64,000 nucleotides of DNA from Azospira sp. I13 (GTDB lineage Bacteria > Pseudomonadota > Gammaproteobacteria > Burkholderiales > Rhodocyclaceae). The notes beneath the pieces are model-generated. The model saw only the letters and a program-made list of their open reading frames with translations, ran no database searches and had not been told where the DNA came from. Where the stretch lies: contig NZ_BFBP01000024.1 in NCBI RefSeq assembly GCF_003112695.1, forward strand, positions 1 to 64,000, given 5' to 3'. The stretch's first letter is position 1. Every line of letters begins with the position of its first letter. Made by a program: the position numbers and the translations under genes. Positions 15,793 through 26,848 of the stretch are shown here, in pieces.

Positions 15793-17055
15793 TCAGGCCG
15801 GCGGCGCCAGGGTTTCGACGAGGGCCAGGTTCCTCGCCGTGGCGCCCCGATGGGCCGCGGCAAAAGACAACGCCGCATCCGCCATGGTGCGGCGTTTTTC
15901 ATGGTCCAGGAACAGCTGCTGCAAGGCCGGCGCCAGTTCGGCACTGCCGGCGATGCGTAGGGCCGCTCCTGCCGCCACGGCATCTTCCGCCGACTGGGCA
16001 AAATTGTAGGTGTGGGGACCGAGCAGGGTAGGGCAGCCGCAGGCCGCCGCCTCGATCAGGTTCTGCCCGCCGAAAGGCAGCAGGCTGCCGCCGATCAGGG
16101 CCACGTCGGCGCAGCGATAGTAGGCCGCCATTTCCCCCATGCTGTCGCCGATCCAGACCCGGGTTTCCGTGCCGGGCAGGGTCTGACTGCGCCGTTGCGT
16201 GGGGAAACCCCGGGCAGCGGCCAGGTTGGCCACCGCGTCGAAGCGCTGGGGATGGCGGGGCACCAGCACCAGCAGCAGCGCCGGGATGTTCAGGCTGGCG
16301 AAGGCCGTGAGGATTTCCTCGTCCTCGCCTTCCCGGGTGCTGGCCGCCAGCCATACGGGGCGCCGGCCCAGGGCCTGGCGCCAGTCGTCGCCCAGGGCCA
16401 GGGCGGCGGGCGGTGGGGTGACGTCGAATTTGATGTTGCCGCAGATTGCCAGGTGCTTGGCTCCCAGGCGGCGGAAACGCTCGGCATCGGCCTCGCTCTG
16501 GGCGGCGATGGAGGCCAGGCTGGCAAAGGCCGGGCGGCTGAGGGCGGCAAAGCGTTCGTAGCCCCGGGCGGAGCGGGCCGACAGCCGGGCATTGGCCAGC
16601 ATCACCGGCACACCGGCCTGCTGGGCGCCGGCCAGCAGGTTGGGCCAGATTTCCGTTTCCATGAGAATGCCGGCCCGGGGCCGGAAATGACGGAAGAAGC
16701 GGGCCACGGCGAAGGGAAAGTCGTAGGGCGCGTAGACGTAGTGCACCCGGTCGGCATGGGCGGCAAAGACCTGGGTGGCGGTTTCCCGCCCCGTCGGGGT
16801 CATGCCGGTGAGCAGCAGCCAGTGATCCGGATAGCGTTCCAGCAAGGCAGTCACCAGGGGCTGGGCAGCCCGGGTTTCACCGACCGAGACGGCGTGCAGC
16901 CACAGGCAGGGGCCTGGTGGTGGGGCGCGGTAACAGCCGAAGCGCTGGCCCCAGTGCTGGCGGTATGCCGGTTGGCGCCGGGCGCGCCAGAGCAGGCGGG
17001 CCAGGATCAGGGGCAGGGCCAGATGCAGCAGCAGGGAATAGAGAACGCGGGCCAT
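15793..17055 (-). CDS. waaA: 3-deoxy-D-manno-octulosonic acid (Kdo) transferase
   Basis: 420 aa. It starts with an N-terminal membrane anchor (VLYSLLLHLALPLILARLL), followed by WLHAVSVGETRAAQPLV, which carries the conserved Glu of WaaA, and ends with a GT-B C-terminal domain containing IGGSLLPFGGQNLIEAAACG. It adds Kdo from CMP-Kdo to lipid IVA at the inner face of the inner membrane. The gene follows waaC on the minus strand with a 12-base gap, so the two inner-core genes form an operon. Confidence 0.95.
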   Translation of the reverse strand: MARVLYSLLLHLALPLILARLLWRARRQPAYRQHWGQRFGCYRAPPPGPCLWLHAVSVGETRAAQPLVTALLERYPDHWLLLTGMTPTGRETATQVFAAHADRVHYVYAPYDFPFAVARFFRHFRPRAGILMETEIWPNLLAGAQQAGVPVMLANARLSARSARGYERFAALSRPAFASLASIAAQSEADAERFRRLGAKHLAICGNIKFDVTPPPAALALGDDWRQALGRRPVWLAASTREGEDEEILTAFASLNIPALLLVLVPRHPQRFDAVANLAAARGFPTQRRSQTLPGTETRVWIGDSMGEMAAYYRCADVALIGGSLLPFGGQNLIEAAACGCPTLLGPHTYNFAQSAEDAVAAGAALRIAGSAELAPALQQLFLDHEKRRTMADAALSFAAAHRGATARNLALVETLAPPA

Positions 17056-17067
17056 GGGCGGGGGGCA

Positions 17068-18030
17068 TCAGGCCGGCCGGCCGAGCAGGGTGGTGCAGGC
17101 ATCCCAGGCCTCTGCCAGGGAGGGAGGCTGGCCGGCGGCGCCGAGATTGCGGAAGTCGCCGGCGCCAAGCACTCCAGTGAGCCCGGGATCGGTGCTGACA
17201 TAAAGGGCTACGGTGGGCCGGGCCAGGGCCACCCCCAGATGGGTGAGGCCGGTATCTACGCCGACCACCAGGGTGGCGCCCGCCAGTTGGCTGGCCAGGG
17301 ATTCCAGCCCCTGGGCGGGGAGGGCGGCGGCACCGGGAATGGCGGTGGCGATGCGCTCGGCCCGGGCCCGCTCCACCGGATTGCCGGCCGGTAGCCGGGC
17401 CTGGATGCCCTGGTCGGCCAGGCGTTGGCCGAGGGCGATCCAGTTGTCTTCCTGCCACAGCTTGTCGTCCCGGCTGGTGGCGGTGAGCAGCACGGCGTAG
17501 GGCGCGTCGGCGGTGGCGCGTGTCGTGGCCCCAAGGCCGTAGTCGAGGGGCAGTTCGTTCAGCCGGTCGGCATAGCCCAGGGCCTGGGCGGCCAGCTGGC
17601 GGTTGCGGTGCACGGCGTGGAGCCGGGTGGGCACCGGGTGGCACTGGTCGTAGAACCGCGCCGCCAGGGGCTCGCGGATGGAGGCGGCGTCGTAGCCGTA
17701 CCGCGGCCCGTGGGCGAGGCGGCAAAGCAGAGCGCTCTTGACGAGTCCCTGGGTGTCGATGATCTGGTCGTAGGGGGTGGCACCGATGCGTGCCCGGAAT
17801 GCGCCGAACTCCTGCCAGGTGCTGCGGCTGAAGAGGGCGCGGCGCCAGCGGCGGATGGCAACGGGGATGACCTCGCCGACCGCCGGGTGCAGCCGGGGGA
17901 TCGCTGCGAAGGGCGCTTCCACGCACCAGTCGATCCGGCAGTCGGGGAAGCAGCGGCGGATGTCGCTGGCCACCGGCAGGTTGTGGATGACATCCCCGAG
18001 GGACGAGGTCTTGACCAGCAGAATGCGCAT
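17068..18030 (-). CDS. waaC: Lipopolysaccharide heptosyltransferase I
   Basis: 320 aa of the GT9 family. The N-terminus MRILLVKTSSLGDVIHNLPV is typical of heptosyltransferase I and contains the SLGD loop. The C-terminal domain has VVGVDTGLTHLGVALARPTV, the ADP-heptose-binding region. It transfers the first heptose to Kdo in the LPS inner core. It is upstream of waaA in the same operon and divergent from a GT2 glycosyltransferase with a 55-base gap holding a long inverted repeat. Confidence 0.93.
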   Translation of the reverse strand: MRILLVKTSSLGDVIHNLPVASDIRRCFPDCRIDWCVEAPFAAIPRLHPAVGEVIPVAIRRWRRALFSRSTWQEFGAFRARIGATPYDQIIDTQGLVKSALLCRLAHGPRYGYDAASIREPLAARFYDQCHPVPTRLHAVHRNRQLAAQALGYADRLNELPLDYGLGATTRATADAPYAVLLTATSRDDKLWQEDNWIALGQRLADQGIQARLPAGNPVERARAERIATAIPGAAALPAQGLESLASQLAGATLVVGVDTGLTHLGVALARPTVALYVSTDPGLTGVLGAGDFRNLGAAGQPPSLAEAWDACTTLLGRPA

Positions 18031-18040
18031 GGGAGGTTAA

Positions 18041-18070
18041 AATGGCGCCGTCGGCGGCAAAGGCGCCATT
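18041..18070. promoter_or_regulatory. 9-base inverted repeat in the waaC/GT2 divergent promoter region
   Basis: AATGGCGCC (18041-18049) and GGCGCCATT (18062-18070) are perfect arms around 12 bases. On the minus strand TATAAT (18073-18068) overlaps the outer edge of the right arm and could be the waaC -10 element, but no good -35 is visible. The dyad could be an operator shared by both directions. Confidence 0.35.
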
Positions 18071-18085
18071 ATAGAGAAGCCCACT

Positions 18086-18871
18086 GTGGAAAGCCCGTTC
18101 CCCTGCGGCAGTACTGCCCCAGGCCCCATCTCCGCCGTATTGATCACCCTGAATGCGGCCCGTTGTCTGGAAGCGTGTCTGGAAAGCCTGGATTTCGCCG
18201 CGGAAATCATCGTTGTCGATTCCGGCAGCAGCGACGGCACCGTGGCCCTGGCGGAGCGCCTGGGGGCTCGGGTGATCCACCAGCCCTGGCTGGGGTTCGG
18301 CCCCCAGAAACATTTTGCCGTCAGCCAGGCGGCCCACGACTGGGTTTTCTGCATCGACGCCGACGAGCAGGTCAGCCCGGCCCTGGCCGCGGCCATCCGC
18401 CAGGAAATGGCGGCTCCCGCCCGCTTGGCCTACCGGGTACCCCGCTGCAACCGCTTCCTCGGGCGTTACCTGCGCCATGGCGAAGGCTATCCGGACTGGA
18501 ACCTGCGCCTCTTCCATCGCGCCCATGCCCGCTGGTCCGACCATACGGTGCATGAGTTCGTGCAAACCGCGGCGGAAGTCGGTTCCCTGACGGGTGATCT
18601 GCTCCACGATTCGGCCGAGAGCCTGGACAGCTATCTGGCCAAGCAGAACCGCTATACCACCCTGGCGGCCGAGGCTGCGGTGGCCGCCGGCAAACGGGCC
18701 GGCTACGGCCGTCTGCTGCTTTCCCCGGTATTCCGCTTCATCAAGTTCTACCTCGTCCGCCGCAGTTTTCTCGATGGTCTGCCGGGCCTGGTGCACACCC
18801 TCATCGGCTGCAGCAACAGCTTTTTCAAATACGCCAAGATGCTGGAGTTGCAGCAGCGCGCCAAGCCCTAG
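18086..18871 (+). CDS. GT2 family glycosyltransferase, WaaE/KdtX-like LPS-core enzyme
   Basis: 261 aa of GT-A fold: ISAVLITLNAARCLEACLES at the N-terminus, IIVVDSGSSDGTVALAERLG for nucleotide-sugar binding, and WVFCIDADEQVSPALAAAI with the metal-binding DAD motif near 91-93. The C-terminal part has RLFHRAHARWSDHTVHEFV and a hydrophobic segment with FLDGLPGLVHTLIGCSNSFF. This profile fits the WaaE/KdtX group of inner-core beta-glucosyltransferases. Its position next to waaC and waaA supports an LPS core role. The exact sugar is not certain. Confidence 0.85.
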   Translation: MESPFPCGSTAPGPISAVLITLNAARCLEACLESLDFAAEIIVVDSGSSDGTVALAERLGARVIHQPWLGFGPQKHFAVSQAAHDWVFCIDADEQVSPALAAAIRQEMAAPARLAYRVPRCNRFLGRYLRHGEGYPDWNLRLFHRAHARWSDHTVHEFVQTAAEVGSLTGDLLHDSAESLDSYLAKQNRYTTLAAEAAVAAGKRAGYGRLLLSPVFRFIKFYLVRRSFLDGLPGLVHTLIGCSNSFFKYAKMLELQQRAKP

Positions 18872-18946
18872 GAAAGTCGGAGCCGAGCGGCCGATGCCAA
18901 CGGCTTTTCGTTTGCCGGCTTTGGGCATACAATCTGCGTTCAATTC

Positions 18947-19366
18947 ATGAACGCATGGCGCCTTCTCGTGTCTGACAGCCCCGCCGAGATCTTTCACGAT
19001 CCTGCCCCCGATCCCGCCCATTACGCCCTGCTCAAGCTGATCGAGGCCAATCCCGACATCAGCCAGCGGGAATTGGCGCGGCAGATGGGGGTGAGCCTGG
19101 GCAAGGCCAATTACTGTCTCAAGGCCTTGATGGAAAAGGGTTTCGTCAAGCTGGAAAACTTCCGCAACAGCAGCAACAAGCTGGCCTATGCCTACCTGTT
19201 GACGCCCGCCGGCCTGGAGGAAAAGGCCCGGGTCACCCTGGCCTTCCTGCGGCGCAAGGAGCGGGAGTACGAGACCATCAAGGACGAGATTTCCCGCCTG
19301 CGTGTCGAAGTGCAATCCCTGGATGCCGCCCGCGAGGGCGATGACCTTAACGCCCCCTGTCGCTAG
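18947..19366 (+). CDS. MarR family EPS-associated transcriptional regulator
   Basis: 139 aa with a winged helix: HYALLKLIEANPDISQRELA, RQMGVSLGKANYCLKALMEK, then a wing GFVKLENFRNSSNKLAYAYL. A C-terminal coiled coil (RRKEREYETIKDEISRLRVE) follows. This is the small EPS-associated MarR-type family usually found at the head of exopolysaccharide loci. It fits its place here, 33 bases upstream of manC and the glycan genes. TACAAT at 18928-18933 could be its -10 element. The sensed signal is unknown. Confidence 0.85.
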   Translation: MNAWRLLVSDSPAEIFHDPAPDPAHYALLKLIEANPDISQRELARQMGVSLGKANYCLKALMEKGFVKLENFRNSSNKLAYAYLLTPAGLEEKARVTLAFLRRKEREYETIKDEISRLRVEVQSLDAAREGDDLNAPCR

Positions 19367-19399
19367 CCTGCGGCCGGTTTTCGTTCATAGCGAGATTCC

Positions 19400-20872
19400 A
19401 TGCACATCCAACCCGTCATTCTCTGCGGTGGTTCCGGTACCCGTCTGTGGCCCCTTTCCCGGGAGCAGTACCCGAAGCAGCTGCTCAAGCTGGCCGGCGA
19501 CCACACCATGCTCCAGGCCACTGCCCTGCGCCTGCAGGGCCTGCCCCTGGCCGAGGGCGATGTCTTACTCAAACCCCTACTGGTGGGCAATGACGAATAC
19601 CGCTTCCTGATCGCCCAGCAGTTGCAGGAGGTGGGTATCGAACATGCGCCCCTGCTGCTTGAACCCTGCGGCCGCAACACCGCGCCGGCCCTGACCCTGG
19701 CCGCCCTGGTGGCCCAGGCCGAGAGTGCCCTGGCAGAACGGGAGGCCGATCCTCTGCTGGTAGTGATGCCGGCGGACCATGTCATCCAGGACGGCGATGC
19801 CTTCCAGCGGGCTGTGCTGCAGGCCGCTGCCATCGCCGCCAACGGCAAGCTGGTGACCTTCGGCATCCGCCCCAACGCACCGGAAACCGGCTACGGCTAC
19901 ATCAAGCTGGGCAGCGCCCTGGCTCAGCCCGATGCCTTCCTGGTGGAGCGCTTCGTCGAGAAGCCCGATCTGGAAACGGCCAAGGGCTATCTGCAAAGCG
20001 GCCAGTACCTGTGGAATGCCGGCATTTTCGTCATGCAGGCCTCCGCCTGGCTGGCCAAGATCGAGCAGTGCCGGGCCGATATCGCCGCCGCCACCCTGCA
20101 GGCTTTCGAGGGCCGCCGCCAGGACCGGGATTTCCTGCGTCCCGATGGCGAAGCCTTTGCCGCCTGCCCCAGCGATTCCATCGACTACGCCGTGCTGGAG
20201 AAGCTGGCCAGCAGCGAGCGCAACACCGGCGAAGTGGCGGTGGTGCCCCTGGATGCCCAATGGTCGGACCTGGGCGCCTGGAATGCCCTGTGGGAGATCG
20301 GCAGCAAGGATGCCGCCCAGAATGTCTTCATGGGCGATGTGCTCTCCGTGGACACCCGCAACACCCTGGCCATTTCGGAAAGCCGGGTGGTGGCCTGTGT
20401 CGGCCTCGACAACATCGTCGTGGTGGAAACCCCCGATGCCGTGCTGGTGGCGGACAAGGAGCGCATCCAGGAAGTGAAGGGCGTGGTCGCTCAGCTGAAG
20501 GCCCAGCAGCGCAGCGAAACCCAGGCCCACCGCAAGGTGCATCGGCCCTGGGGCTGGTACGACAGCATCGACAGCGGTGAGCGTTTCCAGGTGAAGCGCA
20601 TCGTCGTCAGCCCCGGTGCCGCCCTCAGCCTGCAGATGCATCATCACCGGGCCGAACACTGGATCGTCGTTTCCGGCACGGCGCGGGTGACCCGGGGCGA
20701 GGAAACCTTCCTGGTGGGCGAGAACGAATCCACCTTCATTCCCCTGGGTACCCTGCATCGCCTGGAAAACCCGGGCAAGCTGCCCCTCGAGATGATCGAG
20801 GTGCAGTCCGGCAGCTATCTGGGCGAGGATGACATCGTGCGTTTCGAAGACACCTACGGCCGGGCACCCTGA
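19400..20872 (+). CDS. manC: Bifunctional mannose-1-phosphate guanylyltransferase / mannose-6-phosphate isomerase
   Basis: 490 aa, the usual length of the type II bifunctional enzyme. The N-terminal pyrophosphorylase domain has LCGGSGTRLWPLSREQYPKQ and VMPADHVI. The C-terminal cupin isomerase has HRPWGWYDSIDSGERFQVKR and SLQMHHHRAEHWIVVSGTAR. It makes GDP-mannose, the precursor for the downstream Gmd/Fcl/PerA steps. No phosphomannomutase is present in the window, so that step must be encoded elsewhere. Confidence 0.95.
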   Translation: MHIQPVILCGGSGTRLWPLSREQYPKQLLKLAGDHTMLQATALRLQGLPLAEGDVLLKPLLVGNDEYRFLIAQQLQEVGIEHAPLLLEPCGRNTAPALTLAALVAQAESALAEREADPLLVVMPADHVIQDGDAFQRAVLQAAAIAANGKLVTFGIRPNAPETGYGYIKLGSALAQPDAFLVERFVEKPDLETAKGYLQSGQYLWNAGIFVMQASAWLAKIEQCRADIAAATLQAFEGRRQDRDFLRPDGEAFAACPSDSIDYAVLEKLASSERNTGEVAVVPLDAQWSDLGAWNALWEIGSKDAAQNVFMGDVLSVDTRNTLAISESRVVACVGLDNIVVVETPDAVLVADKERIQEVKGVVAQLKAQQRSETQAHRKVHRPWGWYDSIDSGERFQVKRIVVSPGAALSLQMHHHRAEHWIVVSGTARVTRGEETFLVGENESTFIPLGTLHRLENPGKLPLEMIEVQSGSYLGEDDIVRFEDTYGRAP

Positions 20873-20875
20873 TTC

Positions 20876-22675
<1,800 letters not shown>

Positions 22676-22717
22676 TGGCCGGCGGCATCCCCCTCTTCAC
22701 TTATCTGAACGACGACC

Positions 22718-23698
22718 ATGAAAACTGTATTGGTAACCGGCGCCGACGGCTTCATCGGCTCACATCTGACCGAACTGCTGGTGCGGGAAGGCTACAAGGT
22801 CAAGGCCCTGTCCCAGTACAACTCCTTCAACTACTGGGGCTGGCTGGAGGACGTGGATTGCCTGGCGGACATTGAAGTACTCAATGGTGACGTGCGGGAC
22901 CCCCACTACTGCAAGCACATCACCAAGGGGGTGGATGAGGTTTTCCATCTGGCCGCCCTGATCGCCATTCCCTATTCCTACGTGGCGCCGGACAGCTATG
23001 TGGATACCAACATCAAGGGCACCCTGAACATCTGCCAGGCGGCCCTGGATAACGGCGTGCAGCGGGTCATCCACACCTCCACCAGCGAGGTGTATGGCAC
23101 GGCCCGTTACGTGCCCATCGACGAGAAGCACCCGATCCAGCCCCAGTCGCCCTACAGCGCCTCGAAGATCGGTGCCGACGCCATGGCCATGAGCTTCTTC
23201 AACGCCTTCAACCTGCCCCTGACCATTGCCCGGCCCTTCAATACCTACGGCCCGCGCCAGTCGGCCCGGGCGGTGATTCCCACCATCATCAGCCAGATCG
23301 CCAACGGCAAGAAGCAGATCAAGCTGGGGGATGTCACCCCGACCCGGGACTTCAACTACGTGGCCGATACCTGCCGCGGCTTCCTGGATCTGGCCCGTTG
23401 CGACAAGGCGGTGGGGGAGACGGTGAATATCGGCTCCAACTACGAGATTTCCGTCGGCGACACCCTCAACCTGATCCGGGAAATCATGGGCAGCGACGTG
23501 GAGTTCCTCACCGACGAGCAGCGCCTGCGGCCGGAAAAATCCGAGGTCTTCCGCCTCTGGTGCGACAACACCAAGATCCGCGAACTGACCGGCTTTGCGC
23601 CAGAGTTCAGTATCCGCGATGGCCTCGAGGCCACGGTGGCCTGGTTCACCCGGCCGGAAAACCTGGCCAAGTACAAAGCCGATATCTACAACGTTTGA
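22718..23698 (+). CDS. legB: NAD-dependent 4,6-dehydratase LegB
   Basis: 326 aa of the extended SDR family. It has VLVTGADGFIGSHLTELLV at the N-terminus and the catalytic SPYSASKIGADAM (Tyr near 146, Lys near 150), plus TSEVYGTARYVP. LegB acts on GDP-GlcNAc, removing water between C4 and C6 to give the 4-keto-6-deoxy intermediate, the first committed step to legionaminic acid. It is followed seven bases later by the matching aminotransferase. Confidence 0.9.
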   Translation: MKTVLVTGADGFIGSHLTELLVREGYKVKALSQYNSFNYWGWLEDVDCLADIEVLNGDVRDPHYCKHITKGVDEVFHLAALIAIPYSYVAPDSYVDTNIKGTLNICQAALDNGVQRVIHTSTSEVYGTARYVPIDEKHPIQPQSPYSASKIGADAMAMSFFNAFNLPLTIARPFNTYGPRQSARAVIPTIISQIANGKKQIKLGDVTPTRDFNYVADTCRGFLDLARCDKAVGETVNIGSNYEISVGDTLNLIREIMGSDVEFLTDEQRLRPEKSEVFRLWCDNTKIRELTGFAPEFSIRDGLEATVAWFTRPENLAKYKADIYNV

Positions 23699-23705
23699 GC
23701 CCCCC

Positions 23706-24854
23706 ATGTTCGACGCCCTGATCCGCTTCATTCGCGAGCAGTACCGCAGCGAAGGCTTCATTCCCCTCCATGCGCCGGTATTTGCCGGCCGGGAGCAGGC
23801 CTATGTCGGCGACACCATCGCCTCCACCTTCGTCTCCAGCGTTGGCGCCTACGTGGATCGTTTCGAGCGCGACATGGCCGCCTATACCGGCAGCCCCCGG
23901 GCCGTGGCCACCGTCAATGGCACGGCGGCCCTGCACATGGCCCTGCAACTGGTGGGCGTCGGCTTCGGCGACCTGGTGGTGACCCAGCCCCTGACCTTCG
24001 TCGCCACCTGCAACGCCATTGCCTACTGCGGGGCCGAGCCGGTCTTCGTCGATGTGGAACGGCGTACCCTGGGGCTGTGCCCCCGGGCTCTGGAAACCTG
24101 GCTGACGGAAAACGCCCGCCTGGACGACGATGGCCTCTGCCGCGCCAAGGCCGATGGCCGGATCATCCGGGCCTGTGTGCCCATGCACACCTTCGGCCAT
24201 CCCGCCGACCTGGACGGGCTGGCCGATGTCTGCCGGCGCTGGCGTCTCGCCCTGGTGGAAGATGCGGCGGAATCCCTCGGCAGCTTCTACAAGGGGCGCC
24301 ACACCGGCACCCTGGGGGAAGTGGGCACCCTGAGCTTCAATGGCAACAAGATCATCACCACCGGCGGTGGCGGCATGATCCTCGCCGGTGAAGCCCTGGG
24401 CGCCCGGGCCAAGCACCTCACCACCACGGCCAAGCAGCCCCATCCCTACGAATACGTGCATGACGAGGTCGGCTACAACTACCGCCTGCCCAATCTCAAT
24501 GCGGCCCTGGGCTGCGCCCAGTTGGAGCAGCTGGAAGCCTTCATCGCCTGCAAGCGGGAACTGGCGGCACGCTACGCCGCGCATCTGGCCGGCAGCGACC
24601 TGCAGTTCGTCGTGGAACCCGCCGACTGCCGTTCCAATTACTGGCTCAACGCCGTCATCTGCGAGAGCGGGGCCCAGCGCGATGCCCTGCTGCAGGCCAC
24701 CAATGGGGCCGAAGTCATGACCCGTCCGATCTGGGCCCTGATGAACCGCCTGCCTATCTATGCTCATTGCCGCAAGGGTGACCTGAGCAACGCCGAATGG
24801 CTGGAAGCCCGGGTGGTCAACCTGCCCAGCAGTGTCATTCTTCCCGCCGCCTGA
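23706..24854 (+). CDS. legC: LegC family aminotransferase
   Basis: 382 aa from the ATG at 23706; the open frame extends further upstream but only inside legB. It belongs to the DegT/DnrJ/EryC1 PLP family: NGTAALHMALQLVGVGFGD, VEDAAESLGSFYKGRHTGT, and LSFNGNKIITTGGGG with the PLP Lys near 214. LegC aminates C4 of the LegB product to a 4-amino-4,6-dideoxy sugar in the GDP-linked pathway. Confidence 0.9.
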   Translation: MFDALIRFIREQYRSEGFIPLHAPVFAGREQAYVGDTIASTFVSSVGAYVDRFERDMAAYTGSPRAVATVNGTAALHMALQLVGVGFGDLVVTQPLTFVATCNAIAYCGAEPVFVDVERRTLGLCPRALETWLTENARLDDDGLCRAKADGRIIRACVPMHTFGHPADLDGLADVCRRWRLALVEDAAESLGSFYKGRHTGTLGEVGTLSFNGNKIITTGGGGMILAGEALGARAKHLTTTAKQPHPYEYVHDEVGYNYRLPNLNAALGCAQLEQLEAFIACKRELAARYAAHLAGSDLQFVVEPADCRSNYWLNAVICESGAQRDALLQATNGAEVMTRPIWALMNRLPIYAHCRKGDLSNAEWLEARVVNLPSSVILPAA

Positions 24855-24867
24855 CGAGAACGCCACC

Positions 24868-25665
24868 ATGGATATTCAAGCGATTGCCAGCAAGGAGCAG
24901 CTGCTGCAACACCGGGAAAACATCGAAGCCCTGTTTTTCGAAAGCTTCGGCCAACGCTCCCTGGGCAAGGTCTGGGACTGGGCTTATCTGGACAACCCCG
25001 CCGGCGAACCCTTCGTCACCCTCTGCTACGAGGGCGAGCGCCTGGTGGGTCATTACGCCATCGTGCCCATGCCCCTCGCGGAGGGCGGGCAGCGGCTGAA
25101 TACCTATGTCTCCATGACCACCATGGTGGCCGAGTCCCACCGCAAGTTCGGCCTCTTCACCACCCTGGCCCAGGCCACCTACCAGGCGGCCCGGGAGGCT
25201 GGTGCGGCTTTCGTTTTCGGATTTCCCAACGCCCAGTCCACGCCGGGTTTCCGCAAACGCCTGGAATGGCAGCTGCCGGAGCCCGACCTGGTGGCGACAG
25301 TAGACAAGGAGCGCCTGCTGGCCCTGGCGGCTACCGGTTATTTCGACAAGCGCGGCAGGCTCAGCCTGGATCTGGGTGAGGCCCGTCTGCGTGCCTGGCG
25401 CCTGGCGCGGCCGGGCGGCCGCTATCAGTGGCAGGACGGCCTGGCCTACAAGGAACACCAAGGCGGCATCGACCTGCTGTGGTGGGAATCCGCCGCCGCC
25501 CTGGCGGCCTTGCCTGAGGGTATGGCCATCAATGTGCTGGTGGGCAGCGATGCCGGTCTGGAAAGCTGCAAGTCTTTCGACTACCAGTTCGGCGGTATTG
25601 GCCTGGGCCGTGAATTCCGGCCCCAGTCGGTGAATCGCGAAATGGCCCTTTCGGACCTGTTCTGA
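24868..25665 (+). CDS. GNAT family N-acetyltransferase in the legionaminic acid cluster
   Basis: 265 aa from the ATG at 24868. A GNAT core is visible: LVGHYAIVPMPL, TMVAESHRKFGLFTTLAQAT (acetyl-CoA loop region) and AGAAFVFGFPNAQSTPGFRK. The C-terminal half is a separate domain of unknown fold. It sits between LegC and LegG, where an N-acetyltransferase acting on the 4-amino sugar is required, so it competes with the NeuD-like enzyme (28591) for the LegH role. It might instead acylate a later intermediate. Confidence 0.75.
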   Translation: MDIQAIASKEQLLQHRENIEALFFESFGQRSLGKVWDWAYLDNPAGEPFVTLCYEGERLVGHYAIVPMPLAEGGQRLNTYVSMTTMVAESHRKFGLFTTLAQATYQAAREAGAAFVFGFPNAQSTPGFRKRLEWQLPEPDLVATVDKERLLALAATGYFDKRGRLSLDLGEARLRAWRLARPGGRYQWQDGLAYKEHQGGIDLLWWESAAALAALPEGMAINVLVGSDAGLESCKSFDYQFGGIGLGREFRPQSVNREMALSDLF

Positions 25666-25675
25666 GGGAAATGGC

Positions 25676-26848
25676 ATGGCACGGAAAATACTGGCCCTGA
25701 CTTCCATCCGGTCCGATTACGACCTGATGAGCGAGGTGTACCGCAAGCTTCACCAGGACCCCGCGGTGGAACTGAAACTGCTGGTCTCCGGCGCCCATCT
25801 GTCGCCGGCGTTCGGCCATACGGTGGACCTGGTGCGCCAGGACGGGTTCGACATCCTGTGCGAAGTGGAAACCCTGATCAGCGGCGATACCCAGGCTTCC
25901 CGCCTGAAGACGGCGGCGGGCCTGCTCAACGGCGCCATGGACCTGATCCGCAGCTATGCCCCCGACCTCATCGTCTATGCGGGGGACCGGGAGGACGTGC
26001 TGATCGCGGCCACCATCGGCACTTTCTTGGGCATTCCCACGGCCCATTTCTTCGGCGGCGACCATGCGGCCGACGGGCATGTGGACAATCCGGTGCGCCA
26101 TGCCACCTCCAAGCTCTCCACCGCCCACTTCGTCAGCCTGGAAGAGCATCGCCGTCGCCTGCTCAAACTGGGGGAAATCCCGCAGCGCATCTTCGTCATC
26201 GGTAGCGTCGCCCTGGATAAATTCGTCGCCGAAGGGCCCCTCGCCAAGGCCGAACTGCTGGCGGGCATCGGCGCCAAACCCCATGCGGCGACCCATCCCC
26301 TGGCCATCCTGATCTTCCATCCGGTGGCCCAGGAGCGGGAGGTGGCCACAACTTACGTGCGCAACGCCGTGGCGGTGCTGCGACAGGCCGGCTTCCATAT
26401 CTGCATCGGCACACCCAATTCCGATCCCGGCAATGCGCCCCTGATCAGCGCCTTTGCCGAACTGGGGCAGTTGCCTGAAGTCACCTGCTACGGCACTACC
26501 TCCCGCCTGCTGTTCGTCAACCTGATGCGCCACGCCAGTCTCATGTTGGGCAATTCTTCCGCCGGCATTCTCGAGGCCGCCACCCTGCGCCTGCCCGTCA
26601 TCAATATCGGCGAGCGCCAGCGGGGAAGGCTGTGCGGCGCCAATGTCATCTTCACCGGCGGCGACTGCGACGCCATTGCCGAGGCCCTGGCAACGGTGCG
26701 CAGCCCGGCATTCACTACTGCCCTGGCAAGCCTGGTCAATCCCTATGGCGATGGCCAGAGCGCGGCGCGGGCTGCCGCCCTGCTGCGGGACGAGGATTTT
26801 CTCGCCCGCCTCAAGAAACCGGAGGACCCCCTGCATGTCGCCATCTAA
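25676..26848 (+). CDS. legG: Hydrolysing nucleotide-sugar 2-epimerase, LegG/NeuC-like
   Basis: 390 aa of the UDP-GlcNAc 2-epimerase fold: ILALTSIRSDYDLMSEVYRK, LKLLVSGAHLSPAFGHTV, IVYAGDREDVLIAATIGTFL, FFGGDHAADGHVDNPVRHAT, and LMLGNSSAGILEAATLRLPV. The hydrolysing subgroup inverts C2 and releases free 2,4-diacetamido-2,4,6-trideoxymannose from the GDP-linked sugar. The position after legB, legC and an acetyltransferase matches LegG. The C-terminus overlaps the next gene by 14 bases. Confidence 0.9.
   Translation: MARKILALTSIRSDYDLMSEVYRKLHQDPAVELKLLVSGAHLSPAFGHTVDLVRQDGFDILCEVETLISGDTQASRLKTAAGLLNGAMDLIRSYAPDLIVYAGDREDVLIAATIGTFLGIPTAHFFGGDHAADGHVDNPVRHATSKLSTAHFVSLEEHRRRLLKLGEIPQRIFVIGSVALDKFVAEGPLAKAELLAGIGAKPHAATHPLAILIFHPVAQEREVATTYVRNAVAVLRQAGFHICIGTPNSDPGNAPLISAFAELGQLPEVTCYGTTSRLLFVNLMRHASLMLGNSSAGILEAATLRLPVINIGERQRGRLCGANVIFTGGDCDAIAEALATVRSPAFTTALASLVNPYGDGQSAARAAALLRDEDFLARLKKPEDPLHVAI

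Noticed and set aside
16877-19315. Long minus-strand frame across waaC, the GT2 and MarR genes
   Set aside because: It crosses the intergenic region and genes on both strands; no family motif, and the Pro/Arg-rich composition is typical of shadow frames.
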